Source of the DNA: Alphaproteobacteria bacterium
Lineage (GTDB): Bacteria > Pseudomonadota > Alphaproteobacteria > Micropepsales > Micropepsaceae
Assembly (NCBI GenBank): GCA_019241645.1
Contig: JAFAWQ010000043.1
Location: forward strand, 186,001-250,000
Direction of reading: 5' to 3'
DNA length: 64,000 bases
Part shown: positions 9,421 to 16,787 of the stretch, piece after piece
How the letters are laid out: every line of letters starts with the position of its first letter
How positions within the stretch are numbered: position 1 is the first letter of the stretch
Notes under the pieces: generated by a model
Told to the model about the DNA's origin: nothing
The model's input: the letters and a program-made list of their open reading frames with translations, nothing else
The model's database searches: none
Position numbers and translations under genes: made by a program

Positions 9421-10470
9421 CTAGGCGGGATATCTGCGCCGGCTTTGGCGAACCCTGTGGCGCGCAAGCCGTTCGTGAAGGACGCGGCGCGCCGCTACGA
9501 ATCCCAGGCCGGACGCCGTCAATGCGACGAGAAGAGTGACGCCCAGTTTCGGAACCAATGCGGCGAGAAGCGATGTAGTCAAAATCGTGGCCGTATAGAC
9601 GGAAAACGCGCGGCGATTTCCGAATATGTCGGCCAGAATGTGATGAAAGTGATCCTTGCCACCCCGCAACGGAGACAGGCCCCGAAGCAATCGCGCAGCG
9701 ATAACCCGCAAACAATCCAATACCGGCACAAAGAACCAGACGAGCATCGTTTCGGCCTTCAGCGTGCCGCTGCGCAGCGAAGCGATTGCCAGGAGCGCAA
9801 TAACGAATCCAACGCCGAAGGTTCCGCTGTCACCGAGAAAAAGCCGGCCACGAAGATTGAACACAAGCACGATGGCGACAGGGCCGGTCAGCGCCAAACT
9901 CACCAGACGTGGGGCGCCATCGCCGAAGATATCGAAGCCCAGACACCAGATAAGCAGCGCGGAGGGAACGAGGCCGTTGATTCCGTCCGCCATATTCACC
10001 GATGAAACGAAGCCAGCGGTGGCGAGCACAGCTCCTGCAACGAACAGCGGGCGTCCGATGGCAATGCTGCCAAACGATGCCCATGGTATTGCCGGAGCTG
10101 CAAGTTGCGCATCGAGCGCGAAGGCGATCAGGGTGAAAACCCCAAGGACAACCAGCCGCCCAGTGGCGGACAAATGAGACTGATCGTCCATGACCCCGAC
10201 AACGCCCATTCCGGCGCTGCAAAGCATCAAAGCGAGATAGAGAGGTTCTTGCGGATGGAGCAGCCATAGCACGACGAGCGAAGCGATAAGGGGAAGCAGA
10301 ATGGCAACGCCACCGATTTGCGGTGTGGGGTTGCCGTGCGCCTTTCGGCCGCCGCGCGGATAATCGAAGATCTGCAGCCGATCGGCGAGCGGCTTCGCGA
10401 GCAAACATAGTGCGGCTGTTGCCACGCTGCAGGCTAACAGCAGGTAGATCATGAACGGCCCCAAGCCCAT
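9421..10470 (-). CDS. WecA/MraY-family undecaprenyl-phosphate sugar-1-phosphate transferase
   Basis: The 349-residue protein has about 10-11 membrane segments. Key motifs are GGVAILLPL near residue 55, MDDQSHLSATGRL (the DDxx metal/substrate motif), NMADGINGL, FLGDSGTFGVGF and LRGGKDHFHHIL. These are the conserved cytoplasmic loops of polyprenyl-phosphate GlcNAc-1-P transferases such as WecA and WbpL. The likely role is to start the polysaccharide repeat unit on undecaprenyl phosphate in the inner membrane. The sugar-1-P used (GlcNAc, FucNAc or QuiNAc) cannot be told. A second start at 10452 (MIYLLLA) is possible. It lies downstream of the WbpA gene on the same strand (73-base gap). Confidence 0.87.
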   Translation of the reverse strand: MGLGPFMIYLLLACSVATAALCLLAKPLADRLQIFDYPRGGRKAHGNPTPQIGGVAILLPLIASLVVLWLLHPQEPLYLALMLCSAGMGVVGVMDDQSHLSATGRLVVLGVFTLIAFALDAQLAAPAIPWASFGSIAIGRPLFVAGAVLATAGFVSSVNMADGINGLVPSALLIWCLGFDIFGDGAPRLVSLALTGPVAIVLVFNLRGRLFLGDSGTFGVGFVIALLAIASLRSGTLKAETMLVWFFVPVLDCLRVIAARLLRGLSPLRGGKDHFHHILADIFGNRRAFSVYTATILTTSLLAALVPKLGVTLLVALTASGLGFVAARRVLHERLARHRVRQSRRRYPA

Positions 10471-10543
10471 ATTTGTCCAACCCCGATATTACCGATCGGC
10501 TGCGGGCAACTCGCCGAGCCGACCGCAGTCTCGCTGAAAAAGC

Positions 10544-11923
10544 CTAAGCTTTCACCACGACATCGGGCTGGGCGGGGACGCCGCACATTGCATTGCGCGT
10601 ATCGACGATCAAGTCGAGAGAACGGGTCAGTGCGCGGTAATCGACGGCATCGTGATCCGTGACGATGAGTGCGGCATCGAACTGTGCGCCGAAGCTTTCC
10701 GGCTTCCACACCACAGAACTTCGGCCGGCCAGTTGCGGGAATTCGCGAGTTTCGGGAATCACTGGAACCCACGGATCATAAAAGCTGACAGCAGCCCCCT
10801 TGGCCTCCAATTGCCGGAAAATCGTCAGAGCCGGACTTTCGCGCAAATCGTCGACATTGCGCTTGTAGGCCACGCCGACCAAAAGAATGCGGCTGCCGTT
10901 CAGGCTCTTGCGCTTTTTCGCCGAAAGCGCCGACGCCAGGGCCGCGACCACCTGAAGAGGCTCGGCTGTGTTGATCTCGCCGGCCAGCTCGATAAAGCGC
11001 GCCGGTACCTCATGCTCGCGCGCTTTCCAGGACAGATAGAATGGGTCGATCGGAACGCAATGTCCGCCTAGTCCCGGGCCGGGATAAAATGGCATGTAGC
11101 CGAATGGCTTGGTCGCGGCCGCATCGATCACTTCCCAAGTATCGATGCCCATATGCGCGAAAATATGCTTCAGTTCGTTCACCAGCGCGATGTTGACGCA
11201 GCGGAAGATGTTTTCACTGAGCTTGACGGCCTCGGCCGTCGCCATGTTCGTGACTGGAACGACGCGGTCGACCAATCGGCCGTAGAAAGTTTCCGCCAGC
11301 ATTCGGCTATCCGGATCGTCCGCACCCACGACCTTGGGAATTTCCGAAGTCCGGAATTTCGAGCCCGGATCTTCCCGCTCCGGCGAGTAGGCCAGAAAGA
11401 CATCCGATCCCACACGTAGGCCACTTGCCTCGAGCGCTGGCTTGACAACCTCGACGGTACATCCCGGATAGGTCGTGCTTTCCAGACAAATAAGCTGATT
11501 CAGCCGCAGGGCCGCGCCAACGGATTCGGCGGTGCGGCGCACATGGCTCAGATCGGGCTCGCGATATTTGTTGAGGGGGGTAGGCACGCAGATGATCACC
11601 ACATCGACATTGGCGATTTCATCGAGATTGCTGGTTGCGCGGAAGCGACGGTCGAGCAGCATGGTCGCGATCCTCGCATCAGGGATCGTGCGGATCGTCG
11701 AGTGTCCGCGGTTCAGTGCCGCTACGCGTTCCGCGTCGATGTCGAAGCCGACAACCTGGAAACCCTTCTCATGCGCGGTGATCGCGAGGGGTTGACCGAC
11801 ATATCCCATCCCAACCACGCCAACCGTGGCGTTGCCCGACCTGAACTTCGCTGCCAATTCTCCAATACGCGAGGAGCGCCGTTCCGGCACCGACTTAATT
11901 TCATCATGTCCGGCAAGACTCAT
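10544..11923 (-). CDS. wbpA: Nucleotide-sugar 6-dehydrogenase, WbpA type (UDP-GlcNAc 6-dehydrogenase)
   Basis: The 459-residue protein has an N-terminal NAD-binding site VGVVGMGYVGQPLA, the block AYSPEREDPGSKF, TKPFGYMPFYPGPGLG and the active-site cysteine in GGHCVPIDPFYL. The combination SPEREDPG, TKPFGY and GPGLGGHC follows the WbpA/TviB branch rather than UDP-glucose dehydrogenase. Expected reaction: UDP-GlcNAc plus 2 NAD+ to UDP-GlcNAcA, first step towards UDP-ManNAc3NAcA. The ATG at 11923 (MSLAGHDEIK) is chosen; a start at 11989 would add 22 residues without family match. The WbpD type lies 104 bases upstream and the initiating transferase downstream, all on the minus strand. Confidence 0.85.
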   Translation of the reverse strand: MSLAGHDEIKSVPERRSSRIGELAAKFRSGNATVGVVGMGYVGQPLAITAHEKGFQVVGFDIDAERVAALNRGHSTIRTIPDARIATMLLDRRFRATSNLDEIANVDVVIICVPTPLNKYREPDLSHVRRTAESVGAALRLNQLICLESTTYPGCTVEVVKPALEASGLRVGSDVFLAYSPEREDPGSKFRTSEIPKVVGADDPDSRMLAETFYGRLVDRVVPVTNMATAEAVKLSENIFRCVNIALVNELKHIFAHMGIDTWEVIDAAATKPFGYMPFYPGPGLGGHCVPIDPFYLSWKAREHEVPARFIELAGEINTAEPLQVVAALASALSAKKRKSLNGSRILLVGVAYKRNVDDLRESPALTIFRQLEAKGAAVSFYDPWVPVIPETREFPQLAGRSSVVWKPESFGAQFDAALIVTDHDAVDYRALTRSLDLIVDTRNAMCGVPAQPDVVVKA

Positions 11924-12027
11924 CCGAGACTCCCAATGCACCTGTCCGCCCCATGCACGTGTCCCATGACCTTCTGGGAAAGGTGGCATTTAGGGCCTTT
12001 TCGCGCCCTTTGCCAAATCCTTGCATT

Positions 12028-12615
12028 TTAGCCTTCGTCCACAACCCGAATAAGGCCGTCGCCACCGATCCTGTAACGCTCGCCGGTCCTGGGACACGTC
12101 ATATCCTCGCCCAGGCGCTCGCCGCTGCCACTGACCCACCCGATTCGCCGCGCGGGGTTTCCGACTATCAGCGCATGGGGTGGCACATCGCGCGTCACAA
12201 CCGCACCGGCACCCACCATGGCGTATTCGCCAATCGTGTGGCCGCAGACAATGGTGGCGTTTGCCCCGATGCTCACGCCGCGTTTGACCAGCGTCGGAAG
12301 GAACTCAGTGCGCCGGCTCACATGCGCGCGGGGCAGGAGGACATTGGTGAACACCATGCTTGGTCCGCAGAAAACGTCATCCTCCAGGGTGACGCCCTCA
12401 TAAATGGCAACATTGTTTTGAATCTTGCAGCCATCGCCCACCCGCACATTCGGCCCAATCATCACGTTCTGGCCAATTACACAGCCTGCTCCGATTCGGC
12501 TGCCGGATAACACGTGAGCGAAGTGCCAAATCTTGGTGCCGGCTCCGATATCGACGTTGTCGTCGACCACTGCTGTGGGATGCACGAAGGCAACAGGGTT
12601 GGTCATGGCTGGCAT
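12028..12615 (-). CDS. wbpD: Left-handed beta-helix N-acetyltransferase, WbpD type
   Basis: The 195-residue protein is almost entirely hexapeptide repeats ([52 protein letters not shown]), ending with [20 protein letters not shown], typical of trimeric left-handed beta-helix acyltransferases. Start and layout (HPTAVVDDN... FTNVLLPRA) resemble WbpD, which acetylates the 3-amino group of UDP-GlcNAc3NA with acetyl-CoA. An alternative start at 12606 (MTNPVAF) is three residues shorter. Context with WbpA, WbpB and WbpI types supports the 3-N-acetyltransferase role; the exact substrate is inferred. Confidence 0.83.
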   Translation of the reverse strand: MPAMTNPVAFVHPTAVVDDNVDIGAGTKIWHFAHVLSGSRIGAGCVIGQNVMIGPNVRVGDGCKIQNNVAIYEGVTLEDDVFCGPSMVFTNVLLPRAHVSRRTEFLPTLVKRGVSIGANATIVCGHTIGEYAMVGAGAVVTRDVPPHALIVGNPARRIGWVSGSGERLGEDMTCPRTGERYRIGGDGLIRVVDEG

Positions 12616-12675
12616 ATTAGGTCGTTAAGACATCGATTCCCTAGTCCGCCGGCTGTCAGCAATGCAATCGCAACG

Positions 12676-14229
12676 TCACGCGCGCACGCAAAGCGGTGCG
12701 GGCTTGCGGCCTGCAGCGGCCTGCTGTGCGAGCTTGCGGTATAATTCGAGCAACCGTGGGGCATAGGTCTGGTTCCAATTGTCCTCGGCTATGAATCGAC
12801 GGCAACCATCGCGGGCGTCCGCGATCATGGAATCGCTCAGCGAGGCGACCAGCCTTGCGATCGCGGCAGCGCTGAATTCTTCCCTTAGCACCCAACCGCA
12901 GCCATATGTTTCCACGATGCGGCGCATTTCGGGAAAGGGCTGCACGATCATCGGCACGCCGGCATTGGGATATTCCCAGAGCTTGTTGGGCGTCGCAATC
13001 CAGTGATTGAGAACTGTGTCTTCATACGGAACGATTCCCGCAGTCGCGCCTTGGGTCCAGGACAGCAGCTCCTGCGGTGGCACCGGCGGCAGAAATCGGA
13101 TGGCGTCGACGCCATTCGCCATCGCTCTAAGATCGTCCGCCAGGAACCCCGCCCCCATCATCACCACGCACCAATCCGCTGGAAGAAGCACCGCCGACCG
13201 TACCAAGGTCGGCAAACCTCGATCCTTTGTGAATCCGCCCTGGTAGAGGAGAATTTTTTTCTCGGGCGGGACGCCGGCGGCGCGATGGAGCCGTCCGTCG
13301 TAGTTTTCCAAAAGTATATGTTTCGTGGCATTCCGAATGACGACAGCAGCGGGAGCATCCGGATAAGCAAGGCGATAGTAGCGCGCGGCGCTATCATTCA
13401 CGGCAATAAAGCCATCGATGCGTGATAGGAGTTGGGTGTGAATGCGCGCGAAGTAGTCAGTCGCGCCAAGCCTGCGCGCGGAGACAGCTTCATAGATCTC
13501 ATGCGCATCATAGATAAGCGGGATACCCAGCATCTGCTTCACGCGATATCCGGTGGGAAGCGCAATGCAGTCATGACAGTGAATGATATCGGGTTTCAGC
13601 GTTGCCGCGGCTGCTGCCAATTTACGCGAGCGGTAGCGATAGAGTGAGAATTTCGCGCCGCCAGCGCCAAACCATGCGAAAGGTTCCAGACCGATCTCCA
13701 GCGCCCAATCCGGAACCCATTGTGGGATGCGGGACCGTATGGCGGGAAAGGGGCCGGCGATTTTTGCGTCAGCGGCAATCATCCGCCGCCGGGCAATTTC
13801 GCGCTCTTGGGCATCGCGCGAGAGCCGCGAACTCAACGCGGAAACACCCCACCCAACAAGGAAAACCGCCAGCGCGCCCAGCAAGGCAAGCGTCCACGCG
13901 ACGCCTGCGCCGCCGGACAGTGCGCCGATCATCTCGTAAGCGAGCCAGGTTCCAAATCGATAAAAACCGTAGATGACGGCCGTCCACCCCGCTAAAAACA
14001 CCAGCCCTCGCGGAATTCCGGACATCAAAAGATACCGCCGCCATCCATGTCGCCAGAAAACGCGAAGAACCACGACGCCACTTTGAAGGCGTTCCACTGA
14101 TTGTTCCGCGCTCGACTCCGGTACACCGACAACCGTCACGGCGTGTCCTGCCGCCTGCAATGTCTCGGCCTCGCGCATCACGCGGCCGTCCCGCGTGCCG
14201 TTATTGTGCACGAGCATGCAAATCTTCAT
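12676..14229 (-). CDS. Family-4 glycosyltransferase with internal membrane insertion
   Basis: The 517-residue protein opens KICMLVHNNGTRDGRVMREA, a GT-B N terminus, and its second half has the usual GT4 nucleotide-sugar half (LLYQGGFTKDRGLPTLVRS, ATPNKLWEYPNAGVPMI). Between them, residues ~70-145, lie two hydrophobic stretches (GLVFLAGWTAVIYGFYRF and VAWTLALLGALAVFLVGW) followed by a charged segment, so the enzyme appears tethered in the inner membrane by an inserted hairpin. It probably transfers one sugar of the repeat unit to a lipid-linked acceptor. Donor unknown. It lies between the WbpD and WbpB genes, all on the same strand. Confidence 0.85.
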   Translation of the reverse strand: MKICMLVHNNGTRDGRVMREAETLQAAGHAVTVVGVPESSAEQSVERLQSGVVVLRVFWRHGWRRYLLMSGIPRGLVFLAGWTAVIYGFYRFGTWLAYEMIGALSGGAGVAWTLALLGALAVFLVGWGVSALSSRLSRDAQEREIARRRMIAADAKIAGPFPAIRSRIPQWVPDWALEIGLEPFAWFGAGGAKFSLYRYRSRKLAAAAATLKPDIIHCHDCIALPTGYRVKQMLGIPLIYDAHEIYEAVSARRLGATDYFARIHTQLLSRIDGFIAVNDSAARYYRLAYPDAPAAVVIRNATKHILLENYDGRLHRAAGVPPEKKILLYQGGFTKDRGLPTLVRSAVLLPADWCVVMMGAGFLADDLRAMANGVDAIRFLPPVPPQELLSWTQGATAGIVPYEDTVLNHWIATPNKLWEYPNAGVPMIVQPFPEMRRIVETYGCGWVLREEFSAAAIARLVASLSDSMIADARDGCRRFIAEDNWNQTYAPRLLELYRKLAQQAAAGRKPAPLCVRA

Positions 14230-14300
14230 GGATGCTTACATGTTGATACGGGCGACGTGCCTACGCGCGCGCTTGTAGCAAAAGCAGAGCGTGGCGTGGC

Positions 14301-15413
14301 TCAGTTTACGGAGATGTTCGACGTCACGGTAGCCGCCCGGGTGCGGATGGTTTCGCCTCCCAATGCCATGGAATTAGCGGCAGCCTCCAGCACCCGCAGC
14401 ACCCGCAGAGCCTCCACGCTGTCTGTGCGCGGCGTCTTGCTTGCCGAGACACAGGCGAGGAAGTGCGTAAACTCCTCCCGCAGCGGTTCTTTTTCATCGA
14501 TCCGCACGAGAACCGGTTCGGCCCGCACAACCCGGACAGCGCCGGAAGATACATCGATGCCGTGATCGAAAATCTGCAGCTTTTCCGGCCATTTGGCCGT
14601 ATCGTCGAAGACGGCCTGGGCGCGCGATCCGATCAAGACCAGCTTGTGCTCCTTCACCGGATTCAGCCACGAGACGGCGACGTCTGCCGTCACACCGTCG
14701 GCAAAATCCAAATGAACACGGGCAATGTCCGCAATGTGCGAATTCAGGATCGGGCGGCCGTGGGCGGAAACGCGCTGCGGCACATCGCCGAAGATCGCCA
14801 GTATGATGGAGATGTCGTGTGGCGCCAGCGACCACAGCACATCCTCCTCGGTTCGGAATCGTCCCAGGCTGAGCCGTCGTGAATAGATGTGGCGAACGGT
14901 TCCCAACCTTCCGGCCCGCACTTCCTGGAGGAGCTTGCGGACCGCGGGGTGGTAGCGGAGCACGTGTCCTACCATGAGCACGCGTTGACGATCGCGGGCC
15001 ATTTTTGCCAGCTGCTGGCCGTCGGGTACGCTCATTGCCAGCGGTTTTTCCACGAAGACGTGCTTGCCGGCCTCCAGCGCCTGCCGGGCATGAAGAGCAT
15101 GAAACGCCGCCGGCGTGGCAATCGCCACCGCTTCGATGTCCTCGTCCTCCAGCAGCTCCTCGAAGCGCCGGGCAGGAACCTCATATCGGGAAGAAAATTC
15201 CGATGCTACGTGGTGAGCAACATCGCTGACTGCTGAAAGCGCGCCGAGCTGGGAAAGATTGCGAATAATATTTCTGCCCCATTGGCCGCAACCGATCGCC
15301 GCAACCTTGGGCCTGGCCAGTACCGGTGAAATCAAGCGGCCGGAAAGAGCGTCCTGCTCTGATCTGTGATCCAACGCAAAAACCCCGCTGCTCGCTTGGA
15401 GCCACCCTAACAA
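14301..15413 (-). CDS. wbpB: Gfo/Idh/MocA oxidoreductase, WbpB type
   Basis: The 370-residue protein has a Rossmann NAD(P) site KVAAIGCGQWGRNIIRNL and the family signature HVFVEKPLAM near residue 120, then VGHVLRYHPAV. Gfo/Idh/MocA enzymes of this kind next to WbpA, WbpD and WbpI types are UDP-GlcNAcA 3-dehydrogenases, which make the 3-keto sugar that WbpE aminates. The start is unresolved: no ATG precedes the Rossmann motif, and in-frame TTG codons at 15413, 15374 (with GGGG upstream) and 15335 are all possible. It is divergent from the glycosyltransferase at 15555. The function rests on family plus context. Confidence 0.8.
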   Translation of the reverse strand: MLGWLQASSGVFALDHRSEQDALSGRLISPVLARPKVAAIGCGQWGRNIIRNLSQLGALSAVSDVAHHVASEFSSRYEVPARRFEELLEDEDIEAVAIATPAAFHALHARQALEAGKHVFVEKPLAMSVPDGQQLAKMARDRQRVLMVGHVLRYHPAVRKLLQEVRAGRLGTVRHIYSRRLSLGRFRTEEDVLWSLAPHDISIILAIFGDVPQRVSAHGRPILNSHIADIARVHLDFADGVTADVAVSWLNPVKEHKLVLIGSRAQAVFDDTAKWPEKLQIFDHGIDVSSGAVRVVRAEPVLVRIDEKEPLREEFTHFLACVSASKTPRTDSVEALRVLRVLEAAANSMALGGETIRTRAATVTSNISVN

Positions 15414-15554
15414 CCCACACCAGCCGGTTCAACCGGAGATTCTTTCAGTGGTTCCGATACTTGGCCGGATGTTGCCAAATTCTCCCCAAGGAGGCAGGAC
15501 GAGGGCCAGATCGTCTCATTTGACAGGAAGCGGCGCCCGTAGGGCCGCGGATTC

Positions 15555-16778
15555 ATGCGCGTTCTCCTTTTGACCGACAATTTTGTCCCGGAAACGAACA
15601 GCCCTGCTCTTAGGGCCTACGAACACGCCAAGGCCTGGGTCGACGCAGGAGTGCCCGTTACGGTCGTGACGACCATACCCAACTTTCCGACCGGAAAGCC
15701 GCTGCCTCCCTACCGGAACCGGCTCTACCAGCGCGAATCGGTAGAGGGCATCAATGTCGTTCGGGTATGGAGCCTTCTCGCGCCAAACAGCGGCATCGCG
15801 CTTCGGTCACTGGACTTTCTCAGCTTTGCCGCGACGGGGTTTGTTGCGGGCCTTTTCCAGGAAGCCGACGTAATTGTCGCCACCTCTCCTCAGATGCTCA
15901 CGGGCCTGGCGGGCTGGTGGCTTGGCGCCGCAAGGCGCAAGCCGTGGGTGCTGGAGGTACGGGACCTGTGGCCGGACTCGATCATCTCGGTAGGCGTTAT
16001 GCAGGAGAACCTCTTCATCCGCCTGCTGCGCCGGCTGGAACATCGCCTCTACCGGCACGCCGCGCGCGTGGTTGCCGTGAGCTCTGGAATCAAGGATCGG
16101 TTGATCGCCCGTGGCGTTCCGGCCGCGAAGGTTGGAGTTGTCCCTAACGGTGTGAATTGCCGCCGCATGGCCGACGCCAAAGAGACGGCGGCGGCTCGCG
16201 AAATCCCACCGTCAAGCGGACGGTTCACCGCAGCCTATGTCGGCACGCACGGCATGGCGCAAGGTTTGGAGACCGTGCTCCAAGCAGCCAATCTCTTGCG
16301 AGACAACGATGTTCATTTCAATTTCGTGGGCGACGGCGCCAGGCGTCAGGCCATGGTCGCGCTTGCCGGGCAGATGGGTCTCAAGAACGTCAGTTTTGCC
16401 GGTCTCGTACCGTTAGCTGCCGCCGCGGAGTACCTGCATGCCAGCGATGTCGTGCTCATTCCGCTCAAGCGGACGGACCAGATCGAGATCACGCTTCCCG
16501 GCAAGATCTTCGAGGCTGCAGCCGCCGGCAAGCCGATGATCGTGAGCGCGGAGGGAGCTTCCGCGGACCTAATTCTGCGCTACGAGGCCGGCCTGATCGT
16601 CAGTCCGGAAAATCCGCCGGCGCTGGCAGCAGCCATCAGGCGACTCCAAAAGGATGCCGGGCTGCGCGAGAAGCTGGCGCAGGGAAGCCTTGCGTTGGCA
16701 CGCGATTTCGATCGTGAGCATTTTGCGCGCGACATGCTTATCGAGCTGCAACGCGCCATTGCCGCAGGACTGCCCTGA
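15555..16778 (+). CDS. Family-4 glycosyltransferase (WbuB-like)
   Basis: The 407-residue protein starts MRVLLLTDNFVPETNSPALR and has the GT4 blocks TTIPNFPTGK, LEVRDLWPDSI, AVSSGIKDRLIARGVP and, in the C-terminal half, LPGKIFEAAAAGKPMIVSAEG. RDLWPDSI with the PNFPTGK block recalls WbuB/WcaI-type transferases that add N-acetylated deoxy sugars. It should act at the inner membrane face on the growing lipid-linked unit. It is the only plus-strand gene between 1.9 and 19.8 kb of this locus and ends 9 bases before the stop of the convergent SLBB export gene. Donor and acceptor are unknown. Confidence 0.87.
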   Translation: MRVLLLTDNFVPETNSPALRAYEHAKAWVDAGVPVTVVTTIPNFPTGKPLPPYRNRLYQRESVEGINVVRVWSLLAPNSGIALRSLDFLSFAATGFVAGLFQEADVIVATSPQMLTGLAGWWLGAARRKPWVLEVRDLWPDSIISVGVMQENLFIRLLRRLEHRLYRHAARVVAVSSGIKDRLIARGVPAAKVGVVPNGVNCRRMADAKETAAAREIPPSSGRFTAAYVGTHGMAQGLETVLQAANLLRDNDVHFNFVGDGARRQAMVALAGQMGLKNVSFAGLVPLAAAAEYLHASDVVLIPLKRTDQIEITLPGKIFEAAAAGKPMIVSAEGASADLILRYEAGLIVSPENPPALAAAIRRLQKDAGLREKLAQGSLALARDFDREHFARDMLIELQRAIAAGLP

Positions 16779-16787
16779 CCCCGTTCG

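Noticed and set aside
7406-9424. 672-codon open frame on the plus strand
   Set aside because: It lies antisense to the DUF1501 and DUF1800 genes, which have clear family motifs, ribosome sites and a Tat signal; its translation matches no family and is Arg/Ala-rich, as high-GC shadow frames are.
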